From contig NZ_UETB01000010.1 of NCBI RefSeq assembly GCF_900116375.1, positions 1 to 64,000 on the forward strand: a stretch of 64,000 nt of DNA. The letters are read 5' to 3'. This document shows positions 7,816-16,381 of the stretch, piece by piece (the first letter of the stretch is position 1; each line of letters opens with the position of its first letter). Made by a program: the position numbers and the translations under genes. Origin of the DNA: Georgenia satyanarayanai. Lineage in GTDB: Bacteria; Actinomycetota; Actinomycetes; Actinomycetales; Actinomycetaceae. Under the pieces are notes generated by a model. It did not search any database. It was not told the DNA's origin and saw only the letters and a program-made list of their open reading frames with translations.

Positions 7816-8877
7816 TCAGAGGGTGGGCGGCTCGGCCTCGTCCCGGCCGTCGTCCTCGGCCCGGGGGGCGTCCCCGCCGTGTCCGGTGGCGCGCAGCTGC
7901 TCGGCGCGGTCCTGGTCGCGGCGCACGCGGCGCAGCTTCTTGTCCGAGACGGTGCGCTCACCGAGGTCCTCGGCCCAGTCCTCCTCCACCGGGTAGGCAC
8001 CCTTGGCGGGGCGACGCTTGCGCAGCGGCGGCGTGACACCCGGGGCCATGCGCCGTGTGGTGACGAGGAAGCCGGTGTGGCCGACCATGCGGTGGTCCGG
8101 ACGCACCGCCAGGCCCTCGAGGTGCCAGCCGCGCAGGAGCGTCTCCCACGCGCGCGGCTCGGTGAACTGCTCGGTGGCCTTGGCGTCCTCGACGAAGCGG
8201 GAGAGCTGGGTGGTCGAGGCGACGTAGGCGATGAGGACGCCGCCGGGGGCGAGCGCGTCGGCCGCGACGGCGAGGTTCTCCCAGGGGGCGAGCATGTCGA
8301 GGACGATGCGGTCCACGGACCCGGGTTCGACGGCGGTCGGCAGCACCTCGGCCAGGTCGCCCACGACGACCTCCCACGCGGGGTGGTCCTCGCCGAACCA
8401 GGCACGGGCGTTGGACCGCGCGATCTCGGCGAAGTCTGCACGGCGCTCCACGGAGAGCAGCCGGCCCTGCGGTCCGACGGCCTGGAGCAGCGACATGCTC
8501 AGCGCGCCGGACCCGACTCCCGCCTCGACCACTCGCGCGCCGGGGAAGATGTCGGCCATCGCGACGATCTGCGAGGCGTCCTTGGGATAGATGACGGCGG
8601 CGCCGCGCGGCATCGACAGGACGTGGTCGGCCAGCAGCGGGCGCAGCACGAGGTACTCGACCCCGCCGGTGGTGGCGGCGACGACGCCCTCGTCGCCGCC
8701 GATGATCGCGTCGTGTCGCAGGTAGCCGCGGTGCGTCTGGAAGGTGGCCTGCGGGTCGAGGGTGATGGTGTGCAGGCGCCCCTTCGGGTCGGTCAGCTGC
8801 ACCCGCTCCCCGATCATCAGAGGGCCGCGGCGGCGGGCGGGGCCGAGCGGGAGGTCGGTGGCGGGTTCGGAAGTCAC
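7816..8877 (-). CDS. trmI: tRNA (adenine(58)-N1)-methyltransferase TrmI
   Basis: TrmI makes m1A58 in the T-loop of tRNAs. The 353-aa product has the small N-terminal beta domain (GERVQLTDPKGRLHTITLDP) and a Rossmann methyltransferase with the family signature SMPRGAAVIYPKDASQIVAM, then DIFPGARVVEAGVGSGALSM (motif I). The catalytic strand is IVLDMLAPWENL. A charged C-terminal tail of about 50 residues (DKKLRRVRRDQDRAEQLR) is typical of actinobacterial members. The GTG at 8877 is chosen because RRRGPLMIGERVQL should start within about 15 residues of it; the shadowed region further upstream belongs to the DUF2277 gene. trmI directly upstream of arc and dop is the standard actinobacterial order. 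Confidence 0.92.
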   Translation of the reverse strand: MTSEPATDLPLGPARRRGPLMIGERVQLTDPKGRLHTITLDPQATFQTHRGYLRHDAIIGGDEGVVAATTGGVEYLVLRPLLADHVLSMPRGAAVIYPKDASQIVAMADIFPGARVVEAGVGSGALSMSLLQAVGPQGRLLSVERRADFAEIARSNARAWFGEDHPAWEVVVGDLAEVLPTAVEPGSVDRIVLDMLAPWENLAVAADALAPGGVLIAYVASTTQLSRFVEDAKATEQFTEPRAWETLLRGWHLEGLAVRPDHRMVGHTGFLVTTRRMAPGVTPPLRKRRPAKGAYPVEEDWAEDLGERTVSDKKLRRVRRDQDRAEQLRATGHGGDAPRAEDDGRDEAEPPTL

Positions 8878-8933
8878 GGTCGACGAGTCTACGGGCCCTA
8901 CTTTCTCCCGCCGTCCGGCCCCGCGCCCGGCCG

Positions 8934-9215
8934 TCAGGCGGGCTGCTGCTCGGCGAAGCGGCGCCGGCTGCGCTCGCGCGCCTTGGCGGCCTCGACCTCG
9001 CGGTCCTTGGGCGGGGCGTGGGTGACGAGCGAGTCGAGCAGCTCGCGGGTGGCGGCGGCGACGTGCTCGACAGCGTGCTCGAAAGCCTCGGCGTTGGCCT
9101 GCGAGGGCTTGGTCATGCCGGCGACCTTGCGCACGTACTGCAGCGCAGCGGCGTGGACCTCGTCGTCCGCCGCGGGCGGCGCGAAGTTGTGCAGGGGACG
9201 GATGTTGCGGCACAT
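8934..9215 (-). CDS. DUF2277 family protein
   Basis: The 93-aa protein begins MCRNIRPLHNFAPPAADDEV and contains AALQYVRKVAGMTKPSQANA and LLDSLVTHAPPKDREVEAAK, the conserved blocks of DUF2277. The function is unknown. Members are small helical proteins common in Actinobacteria, and the N-terminal MCRNI is nearly invariant. The gene lies in the leftward row with YjbR and TrmI, 40 and 56 bases from them, and is probably transcribed with them. Confidence 0.9.
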   Translation of the reverse strand: MCRNIRPLHNFAPPAADDEVHAAALQYVRKVAGMTKPSQANAEAFEHAVEHVAAATRELLDSLVTHAPPKDREVEAAKARERSRRRFAEQQPA

Positions 9216-9254
9216 GTCTCCAGGGTGGCACCGCGCGGGGCCGGCGGGAAGACC

Positions 9255-9692
9255 TCAGGCGCCCCCTCTCCCGGCCGGTCCGCCGTCCTCGTCCAGGCGC
9301 CGCACGAGACGCGGGCCGGCCACCTGCCGGTAGGAGCCGTCGAGGAGCTCGGCGACCTCCTGCCAGTCGACCTCCTCCGGGGCGACGGCGGCGAGGTCGA
9401 GGCCCACCCAGCCGAAAGGCCCGTAGTACGCGGGGACGAAGGCGCGCGGGTCCTCCTGGAGCGCGGCGAGCTCCTCCTCCCCGTCGGGGAGGACGATGAG
9501 CCCGTGGTCGTAGCGCCGCCGTGTGTCCTGCGGCCCCTTCGTGCCCCCGCCGTAGATCGCGAACATCTTGCGCGCCCGGAAGGTGGGGCGCCCGAAGGTC
9601 TCGACCTCCGTCGCGGCAGGGAAGCCGAGCGCGAGGGGGCGCAGGCGGGCCAGGTAGGGATCGTCGTCGTCGTACATCCGCGGGTGCGGCAC
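9255..9692 (-). CDS. MmcQ/YjbR family DNA-binding-like protein
   Basis: The product, about 145 aa, has the double-wing fold sequence pattern of MmcQ/YjbR: LALGFPAATEVETFGRPTFR, then KMFAIYGG, then AYYGPFGWVGLDLA and the C-terminal helix ELLDGSYRQVAGPRLVRRLD. The family is thought to bind nucleic acid from its fold; no biochemical role is established. Three GTG codons compete at 9690-9701. AGGAGG ends 8 bases before the last of them, which is used here; starting at 9701 would add three residues. Confidence 0.8.
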   Translation of the reverse strand: MPHPRMYDDDDPYLARLRPLALGFPAATEVETFGRPTFRARKMFAIYGGGTKGPQDTRRRYDHGLIVLPDGEEELAALQEDPRAFVPAYYGPFGWVGLDLAAVAPEEVDWQEVAELLDGSYRQVAGPRLVRRLDEDGGPAGRGGA

Positions 9693-9749
9693 TGTCACCA
9701 CCTCCTCATGACGGGAGGGTAGGACCGGGCACCGACATCGCGGGCCGGT

Positions 9750-10874
9750 TCACCGCGACGCGCGGCGCAGTGCCTCCTCGAGGCGGTCGATGGACAGCAG
9801 CCCGACGACCCCGGCCGGCCCGTCGACGAGGACGACGAGGGGGCTCGTGCGGGCGGCGCGGGCGGCCGCGCCCACGCCGTCGGCGCCCGTGAGCTCGGTG
9901 ACGACGCTCTCGGCCGGCAGCACCGAGGCGACGGCGGACAGCGGCGTGGTGGGACGGGCGTGCGACGGGACCTGGGCGAGGACCGAGGGGTCGACGAGGC
10001 CGCTCACCCGGCCGCCGTCGTCGAGGAGGACGACGCGCTGCTGCCCCACCGTGTCGGCCGCCGCGACGGGGGCGGAGGCGGGCAGCGCGAGGGCGGGCTC
10101 GGCGATGAGCCGCAGGTCGATGTGGGCGGCGTTGCGGCGGGCGCGGGCGAGGTTGACGGCCTGGCTCGAGGCGGTCCACAGGTAGCCGGCGAGCAGCGCC
10201 ACCCACAGGACGGTGAAGATCGTCGGGCGCACGCCGACCATGAGGGGCCTGCCGATCCCGACGACGACGACGAGGACGGCGACGACGCGCCCGCCCCACC
10301 CGGCGACGCTCGTCCCGGTGAGCCGGTCCCCCGTCACCTTCCAGACGACGGCCTCGAGGATGCGGCCGCCGTCGAGCGGGTAGCCGGGGAGCAGGTTGAA
10401 GACGGCGACGACGGTGTTGCTCAGTGCGGCGATCTGCCACACGACCGAGGCGAGCGGCGAGTCGACCAGTCCGATCGCGCCCCAGGAGAGCAGCGCGAGG
10501 ACGGCGTTGGCGAGGGGGCCGACGACGGAGACGAGCGCGGACGCGCCGGGGCTGCGCATGTCGGAGGTGAACTGGGTGTGCCCGCCCCACAGGGTGAGGA
10601 CGTACTCGCGCGGCGGGGACCCGACGGCGTGGCCCGCCATGCCGTGGGCGAGCTCGTGGGCAAGCACGCCGATGAGCAGCATGAGCGGGACGCTCGCCGC
10701 GGCCAGGACGGTGGCGGCGGTCCCGGCGCCGGGCACCACCCGCGTGATCGTCGGTGCCACGAGGACCCCGAGGACCACGGCCATGACGAACCAGGACGGG
10801 GCGAAGACGACGGGGACTCCCCTGACGTGCCCGATCACCCAGCCCGAGGAGGTGCGCTCACCCAGCCGTGCCAT
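9750..10874 (-). CDS. Site-2 type zinc metalloprotease (M50) with CBS-like tail
   Basis: This intramembrane protease cleaves membrane-anchored substrates inside the bilayer. The 374 residues show the M50 zinc site HELAH (in LIGVLAHELAHGMAGHAVG, about residues 70-80), the third-ligand motif NLLPGYPLDGGRILE, and about six membrane segments. The C-terminal 120 residues resemble a CBS pair (QRVVLLDDGGRVSGLVDPSV and SPLVVLVDGPAGVVGLLSID). This is the Rip3 or SpoIVFB-like B2 subgroup. The substrate is unknown; no anti-sigma factor is adjacent. It heads the leftward row that ends with Dop and is divergent from the RecB-like nuclease gene over an 87-base intergenic region. Confidence 0.9.
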   Translation of the reverse strand: MARLGERTSSGWVIGHVRGVPVVFAPSWFVMAVVLGVLVAPTITRVVPGAGTAATVLAAASVPLMLLIGVLAHELAHGMAGHAVGSPPREYVLTLWGGHTQFTSDMRSPGASALVSVVGPLANAVLALLSWGAIGLVDSPLASVVWQIAALSNTVVAVFNLLPGYPLDGGRILEAVVWKVTGDRLTGTSVAGWGGRVVAVLVVVVGIGRPLMVGVRPTIFTVLWVALLAGYLWTASSQAVNLARARRNAAHIDLRLIAEPALALPASAPVAAADTVGQQRVVLLDDGGRVSGLVDPSVLAQVPSHARPTTPLSAVASVLPAESVVTELTGADGVGAAARAARTSPLVVLVDGPAGVVGLLSIDRLEEALRRASR

Positions 10875-10961
10875 TCCTGCACCTTATGTCCCCGCGCGAC
10901 GTTGCCCACAGCGTGCGCGGGCCTCCCCGGCCGTGTCGGACCCCCGGCATACAGTGGCGGC

Positions 10962-11879
10962 ATGGCAGTGAGCAGCACCGAGTCCCCCGCCCAGGCCGCC
11001 CCCGCGGCGGAGCCGGCGGAGCTGCGCCCGGTGGCCCTGTCGCCCTCGCGCGCCAAGGACTTCATGCAGTGCCCGCTGCTGTTCCGCTTCCGTCTCGTCG
11101 ACCGGCTTCCCGAGCCGCCGAGTCCCGCCGCGGTCAAGGGCACCCTCGTGCACAGCGTGCTCGAGCGGCTCTACGACCTGCCCGCCGCGCGCCGGGACCC
11201 GGCCGCTGGCGTCGGGCTGCTCGCCCCCGCGTGGGAGGAGCTGCGCACCGAGCGGCCCGAGGTCGAGGAGATGTTCGGGACCCCGGAGGAGCTGCAGGCG
11301 TGGCTCGTGTCCGCGCGCGAGCTCGTCGAGCGGTACTTCCAGGTGGAGAACCCGCAGCGGCTGGAGCCGGCGGAGCGGGAGAAGCTGCTCGAGGTCGAGC
11401 TGGGCTCGGGCATCATGCTGCGCGGCTTCGTCGACCGGATGGACGTCGCACCGAACGGTGCCGTGCGGGTGGTCGACTACAAGACCGGCCGCTCCCCACG
11501 GCCGCAGTACGCCGCGGACGCCCTGTTCCAGATGCGCTTCTACGGCCTCATGCTGTGGCGCCTCACCGGCACCCCGCCGCGCCGCCTCCAGCTCGTCTAC
11601 CTGGCCGACGGTCAGGTCCTTTCGCTCGACCCCACGGAGAACGAGCTGCTCGCCACGGAGGACCAGGTGGAGTCGATCTGGGCCGCCATCACCCGCGCCG
11701 CGCAGACCGGGGACTTCCGCCCGCGCGTGTCGCGGCTGTGCGACTGGTGCAGCTTCCGCGACCTGTGCCCCTCCTTCGGCGGCACGCCGCCGCAGCCGCC
11801 GCAGGAGGGCATGGACCGGCTCCTCGCCGCCGTCGGGCGCACGGCCGGGGCGGTTCCCACGGGGGTGGCGACGGCGTAG
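10962..11879 (+). CDS. RecB-family nuclease (PD-(D/E)XK, Fe-S type)
   Basis: The 305-aa protein is a Cas4/AddB-type exonuclease module. It contains SPSRAKDFMQCPLLFRFRLV near the N-terminus (first Cys of the iron-sulfur cluster), VKGTLVHSVLERLYDL (His of the nuclease core), LRGFVDRMDV and VRVVDYKTG (the D...D/ExK active site), and SRLCDWCSFRDLCPSF at the C-terminus (three more Cys). The four Cys fit a 4Fe-4S cluster. Freestanding members next to trmI, the M50 protease and the Pup genes are usual in Actinobacteria; their role in repair is presumed. There is no helicase domain. Confidence 0.9.
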   Translation: MAVSSTESPAQAAPAAEPAELRPVALSPSRAKDFMQCPLLFRFRLVDRLPEPPSPAAVKGTLVHSVLERLYDLPAARRDPAAGVGLLAPAWEELRTERPEVEEMFGTPEELQAWLVSARELVERYFQVENPQRLEPAEREKLLEVELGSGIMLRGFVDRMDVAPNGAVRVVDYKTGRSPRPQYAADALFQMRFYGLMLWRLTGTPPRRLQLVYLADGQVLSLDPTENELLATEDQVESIWAAITRAAQTGDFRPRVSRLCDWCSFRDLCPSFGGTPPQPPQEGMDRLLAAVGRTAGAVPTGVATA

Positions 11880-11900
11880 CGCCGCCTCCACGCTCGCCGG

Positions 11901-12722
11901 TCAGCTGACGGTCGCGGGGTCCCCGCCGATGCGCTCACCGGCGTCGAGGGCGTCGATGGCGGCGAGCTGGTCCTCGTCGAGCTCGAACCCGAAGAGGTCG
12001 ATGTTCTCGCGCACCCGCTCGGGCGTGACCGACTTGGGGATGACGATGCGCCCGCGCTGCACGTGCCACCGCAGGACGACCTGGGCCGGGGTGACACCGA
12101 GCGCCGCGGCGGTCCGGGTGACCTCCGCCTTGTCCAGCGCCGCACCCTGACCGAGCGGCGAGTAGGCCTCGACGGCGATCCCGGCGCGCTCGGACGCCTC
12201 GCTCACGGCGCGGTTCTGGAAGCCGGGGTGCACCTCGACCTGGTTGACCGCCGGGACGACGTCGGCCTCCGCACGCAGGCGGTCCAGGTGCTCGGGCAGG
12301 AAGTTCGACACGCCGATGGCCCGTACCGCGCCGTCGGCCTGCAGCTTCTCCAGCACCTTCCAGGCCTCGACGTAGCGGTCCCTGCTCGGCAGCGGCCAGT
12401 GGACGAGGTAGAGGTCGACGACGTCGAGGCGCAGCGCCCGGCTGGAGGCGGCGAAGGCGGCAAGGGTCTCTCCCCGGCCGTGGTCGTCGTTGCTGAGCTT
12501 CGTCGTGACGAACACCTCCTCGCGCGGCAGGCCGACAGCACGCAGCGCGGCGCCCACGCCCTCCTCATTGCGGTACGCGGCCGCGGTGTCGATGTGCCGG
12601 TAGCCCGCCTCGAGGGCAGTCTCGACGGCGCGCTGGGTCTCCTCGACCGGCACCTGGAACACGCCGAAGCCGAGCTGCGGGATGCGGACGCCGCTGTTGA
12701 GGGTGACGACGGGAACGGTCAT
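11901..12722 (-). CDS. Aldo/keto reductase
   Basis: The 273-aa NADPH-dependent carbonyl reductase belongs to the AKR5-like, 2,5-diketo-gluconate reductase type. The tetrad is visible: Asp and Tyr in GYRHIDTAAAYRNEEGVG, Lys in FVTTKLSND and His in LYLVHWPLP. IGVSNFLPEHL and the NADP-binding IPKSVTPERVRENIDLFGFE are also present. The ATG follows AGGGGG at normal spacing. It lies between the RecB-like gene and the first low-G+C insert and has no obvious partner, so the substrate cannot be told. Confidence 0.9.
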   Translation of the reverse strand: MTVPVVTLNSGVRIPQLGFGVFQVPVEETQRAVETALEAGYRHIDTAAAYRNEEGVGAALRAVGLPREEVFVTTKLSNDDHGRGETLAAFAASSRALRLDVVDLYLVHWPLPSRDRYVEAWKVLEKLQADGAVRAIGVSNFLPEHLDRLRAEADVVPAVNQVEVHPGFQNRAVSEASERAGIAVEAYSPLGQGAALDKAEVTRTAAALGVTPAQVVLRWHVQRGRIVIPKSVTPERVRENIDLFGFELDEDQLAAIDALDAGERIGGDPATVS

Positions 12723-12920
12723 GGGTCCCCCTGGACTGTCGGGCGCGCGGCTCTCCGGCCGCGACGTGGCACGTCCGTCAGTGTCAGCCCGGCGAGCCTT
12801 TTCGGCATGCCGGGCCCGAATCGTGGCGCGATCCCGCCATAGAGCACCGGACATCAGCCCTGACACCCTGACCGACACGCACACCTTCCAAGCCGGTCCA
12901 CCACGGATGTCGACGGGCAG

Positions 12921-14420
12921 TCAACGCCTCACATCTGCGCTCAAGATTCGGCGAAGCCGCTCTGGATTGTCGAGTACGTCGAGAAGGTACAGCCACCCGA
13001 GTAGCCCAAGATCGTGCGGCACTGCCCCGTCGTGAATCGCCACCATCCTTGAAACCTCGCTCCGCTGGGCCGCGCCTCCCCGGACCGTAGTGAACCCGTG
13101 AGTGGCGTCGCGCAACATATCCACATACTTTGCGGTGGCTGGGACGATACCCATAGCGGTGCCGTCTTGCCTTAACCGCACTTTTCCGTCAGCTTCGCGC
13201 AGGAAGAATCCATCTTGCAGCTTCCGAAGCGCTTCAACCCCGCGCCGCGCTGCAGGGAGCAGGAGTTCCTGTGCTGCCTGCGGGATCGACGACTGGAGTT
13301 TCCTTAATACCGCTTGCGCGTGGTCATAGTCCGCCATCTTCGAGAGAATCCACCGATTCAGGGTGGTAAGCGTATCCATCACGGTAAAGAAAGCTGGGCG
13401 GCGCGCATGCGTGTCATGATGGGCCAGGAGGATCGAGTTCACCCTTCGAAAAACCTGTTCCACACTTAGTAGGTTCTGCAAGGCAGCGATCGGCTCATAC
13501 TCCCCGCCGGGCCCCTCGAACACCTGGGGGTCTGTTAGCACCGCAAATAGCGCGTCCAACCTCTCCGCCCACCAGGAAATGGCGGCGGCTGGCACTTCAG
13601 GCGATCCAAACGGGCGGAGTGCCGTAGGCGCGTCTGGCCCTACGCTTGAGAGCATCCGGAGCAGTTCATTGGGCACAGGCGCCGTTCCTGGGAGATGCTG
13701 CCCGAAAGATACAATCAACGTGCCATGCATCCGGGTGACCGTGAACCCCCATACGGCGGGACTAATCGCAGCCATCAATGGCGCAATGTATGCATCCATA
13801 CCATAGACACCGTCGCCCAAGCCGCCGGACGAAGAGAAAATTCTTCGACCACTCTCGTGGTCGGCTAGAGCTTCACTTACATCACCAGCCGCGAGCCGCT
13901 CGTCGTGGCGTAATCTGACAAGTACTGATATGAGTTTCACACGGTGAACGAGCCGCCTAGATCGACTGATCGTATGCACGGCCGCATGCGGGATCGCTTC
14001 GACATAGCCAGAGCTCACGGCAGGATCGCGCAAGTTAGCGACCGCGGCCTCGCACGCAGCCGGCAATCCATCCGCTCTGGCGAGCGTGAGGTCGAGCCGG
14101 AGAAGCTGCAGGAACGTTGGCAGGTCAATCGGCTCCACGCGCTCCGGCACGAGGCCACTTTCCATCAGTTCACGGAGGATGGGCTCTTCTAACTTAGGGT
14201 CAGCGACATCGGCTAAGGAATGGAATCCCGCCTGCTTGCGACCTCGCCAATCTATAACCTCGGCCTCATTAACTAGGGAAGCACGACGACGGCGTAGATA
14301 GGCCTCTTCCGTTTGAATACGGAGGCCTTGTCCGCCGTCTCGTGCCCGCAGTCCGGCAATCTTCAAGAACTCAAGGGGCTCGCCGCCCCACAGCCACTGC
14401 GGAAGCACTGTGGTCACCAT
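12921..14420 (-). CDS. Unrecognised 499-residue protein on a low-G+C insert
   Basis: I do not recognise this family. The protein looks soluble and mainly helical and has no signal peptide or clear membrane span. Notable stretches are the Trp-rich start TTVLPQWLWGGEPLEFLK, VIDWRGRKQAGFHSLADVAD (about 55-75), a central Gly-rich strand region FSSSGGLGDGVYGMDAYIAP, GFTVTRMHGTLIVSFGQHLP, and a C-terminal WLYLLDVLDNPERLRRILSA. No Walker, nuclease or protease motif is seen. The ATG is preceded by AAGGTGGT. Base composition differs from the host (35 G+C of 60 at 13801-13860 against 44 of 60 in the core) and codon use is more relaxed, which suggests horizontal transfer. The gene has no operon partner. 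Confidence 0.75.
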   Translation of the reverse strand: MVTTVLPQWLWGGEPLEFLKIAGLRARDGGQGLRIQTEEAYLRRRRASLVNEAEVIDWRGRKQAGFHSLADVADPKLEEPILRELMESGLVPERVEPIDLPTFLQLLRLDLTLARADGLPAACEAAVANLRDPAVSSGYVEAIPHAAVHTISRSRRLVHRVKLISVLVRLRHDERLAAGDVSEALADHESGRRIFSSSGGLGDGVYGMDAYIAPLMAAISPAVWGFTVTRMHGTLIVSFGQHLPGTAPVPNELLRMLSSVGPDAPTALRPFGSPEVPAAAISWWAERLDALFAVLTDPQVFEGPGGEYEPIAALQNLLSVEQVFRRVNSILLAHHDTHARRPAFFTVMDTLTTLNRWILSKMADYDHAQAVLRKLQSSIPQAAQELLLPAARRGVEALRKLQDGFFLREADGKVRLRQDGTAMGIVPATAKYVDMLRDATHGFTTVRGGAAQRSEVSRMVAIHDGAVPHDLGLLGWLYLLDVLDNPERLRRILSADVRR

Positions 14421-14464
14421 AGGACCACCTTGGCACAGGGCCGCTCCTCAAGCCCCAGTTAGCC

Positions 14465-14569
14465 ATGGCGCGAAGGCCAGCGTGGACGGAGTGCGCGCGA
14501 TGCCGCGGGCAGATCCCGACCCTTGTCGAATTCGTGCCACCTTCCTCGCCTACGGGAAGTAGGAGGTAG
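14465..14569 (+). CDS. Possible 34-residue Cys-pair peptide (doubtful)
   Basis: A short frame encodes MARRPAWTECARCRGQIPTL and ends SPTGSRR. It has one CxxC pair, like a fragment of a zinc ribbon. Its last codons form an AGGAGG that would serve a second start, ATG 14574 (MGTIPGLSREYRAKKWNYLM). That second frame runs straight into the antisense of the HAD hydrolase gene, so it can only be a truncated beginning. The arrangement looks like the broken edge of the insert. It may equally be chance. Confidence 0.25.
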   Translation: MARRPAWTECARCRGQIPTLVEFVPPSSPTGSRR

Positions 14570-14623
14570 ACAGATGGGGACTATTCCTGGACTCAGTAGG
14601 GAGTACCGCGCGAAGAAATGGAA

Positions 14624-15349
14624 CTACCTGATGAGCGGCTCACCGACCGCGATGGTCGCGATCTCGTCCAGGGTGAGGCCTTCGAGCGTGCTCAGCATGC
14701 TGAGCCCGGACGTCGGCGCGATCTCGACCATGAGCGGTACGGCGATCGTCGCGGCGCCCGAGGCCTGCGCAGAGGCGACGCCCGGCACGGAGTCCTCGAC
14801 GGCGACGCACTCGCGGATGTCGACGCCGAGCATCTCCGCCGCCTTCAGGTAGGGCTCGGGGTGGGGCTTGCTGTGGGTGACCTCGTCACCGGTGACGACG
14901 GCAGAGAAGGTGCCGGCGGGCAGGGTCTCGATGACGGCCTCGGCCATCGACCGGTAGGACATCGTGACGAGCGCGCACGGCACGCCGGCCTCGACGAGAG
15001 CAGTGAGGACCTCCCGGGCACCGGGCCGCCACGGCGGCCCGTCGGTGCGGATGTGCTGGGTGACGCGGCGGACGAGCTCCTCCGCGACCTCGTCGTCCGT
15101 GCCGGGCACACCCAGCTCCCGCAGCTTGGCCGCCGTGTGAGTGATTGGCTTGCCGACCATCGCCAGCCCCTGCTCGTGGGTCCACGTGCCGCCGTGCTCG
15201 GACGCCAGCGCGGTCTCGGTGGCGATCCAGTACGGCTCGGTGTCCACGAGGGTCCCGTCCATGTCCCACAGAACGGCGGCGGGGAGCCGCAGCGCCTTCC
15301 AGGGGCGAGCGGACGTGGCTGAGTTCGCGAGGGTCAAGCAGGTCTCCAT
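14624..15349 (-). CDS. HAD-superfamily hydrolase (beta-phosphoglucomutase-like phosphatase)
   Basis: The 241-aa enzyme has HAD motif I AVLWDMDGTLVDTEPYWIAT (nucleophile and acid/base Asp pair), motif II in CALVTMSY, motif III Lys in VTHSKPHPEPYLKAAEMLGV, and motif IV CVAVEDSVPGVASAQASGAA. The cap is of the small helical type. Such phosphatases act on sugar phosphates or similar small molecules; the substrate here is unknown. G+C returns to the host level, so this is core sequence between two inserts. Confidence 0.9.
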   Translation of the reverse strand: METCLTLANSATSARPWKALRLPAAVLWDMDGTLVDTEPYWIATETALASEHGGTWTHEQGLAMVGKPITHTAAKLRELGVPGTDDEVAEELVRRVTQHIRTDGPPWRPGAREVLTALVEAGVPCALVTMSYRSMAEAVIETLPAGTFSAVVTGDEVTHSKPHPEPYLKAAEMLGVDIRECVAVEDSVPGVASAQASGAATIAVPLMVEIAPTSGLSMLSTLEGLTLDEIATIAVGEPLIR

Positions 15350-15502
15350 CGGTCAGCGACGGCGCCACGTCCGACCGGTCGTCGGCGCTGCGTCGCACGG
15401 CAAATACGCGTCCAGGCTACCCGGGAGGGTGCGGTGTCCTGCCGGGGTTCGCAGACGGCCGAGCGGGCGTACGGTGAGGCCAGGACCAGCGAAGAGGCAC
15501 CA

Positions 15503-16221
15503 ATGTCCCGTTTCATCGCGGACCAGACCGTGGCCGAGCTCGGCGGGTGGGTGAGCGTCCTCACCCGCCAGAAGAAGGACCACGTCACCCTCGACCGCCT
15601 GCTCCACGACCTCCACCGCACGAGCGGGGAGGAGCAGGCCGCCGTCATCCAGCGGATCTACCGCCTCGTGTTCCCGCACGCCTTCGCCGAGGAGTCCGTC
15701 CTGTGGCCGACCCTGCGCCGGGTGCTGCCCGACGGTCACGAGCTGAGCCTTGAGGTCGAGCAGGAGCACCAGGAGGTCAACGAGCTCGTCACTCGTCTCG
15801 AGGGCATGGGCCACGGCGACCCCGAGCGCGGCGCGGTCCTCGACCGCGTCACCGTCGTCCTGCGCGACGACGTCCGCGACGAGGAGGACGTCCTCCTCCC
15901 CCGCCTGCAGCAGGCGGTGAGCGCCCGCGACCTGCGCCGGCCCGGTGTGCTGTGGGAGGTCGTGCGGCGCGTCTCCCGACCCGCGCCCACCCCGTCGTCG
16001 CGCGCCGTCCCCCGGGGAGCGTCGTCGCGGCCGTTCCGCTGTCCGTGCTCGACCGGTTGCGCGACCTCCTCGACGCCGGCGCCCGCAAGGGCCCGGAGCG
16101 CCTCGGCCCCGGGGTGCGCACGGCCGGCCGCGGGCTCACGCGCGCCGCGCACACCGTCGAGCACCTTCCGCTCATGCGCCACGGTGAGGACCCGAGCACC
16201 CGCCGCGACAGCGCCGCGTAA
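15503..16221 (+). pseudogene. Hemerythrin-like HHE domain protein, frameshifted
   Basis: The N-terminal part has the HHE helical bundle ligands: LTRQKKDHVTLDRLLHDLHR, FPHAFAEESVLWPTLRRVL, LEVEQEHQEVNELVTRL and DDVRDEEDVLLPRLQ. Such proteins bind a di-iron centre. After SRPAP the frame changes. The natural continuation, RAHPVVARRPPGSVVAAVPL and DRLRDLLDAGARKGPERLGP, is one frame away and ends at TAA 16219-16221. Restoring one C in the C-rich stretch at 15980-15989 joins the two parts into a normal protein of about 239 residues. This is either a true frameshift or a sequencing error. In the uncorrected frame translation runs on to 16291 with junk sequence. The HHE core itself is intact. Confidence 0.8.
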
Positions 16222-16381
16222 GGGTGCAACCCTCACGCCATCCGCCGACTCAAAGCCCGGCGTCGCGCTACGGACGGAGTGGGACCGCTAGGGCATCTCG
16301 ACTCCCACTTCTAGCCCGAACGGCAGACTGAACGCCACGAACCCACCCCGGGAGCCACCAACTAGTCCTAGGCTCTCAAAC

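Noticed and set aside
14574-14852. Plus-strand frame with strong AGGAGG starting MGTIPGLSREYR
   Set aside because: After about 20 codons it runs antisense through the HAD gene, so at most the first part is a remnant.
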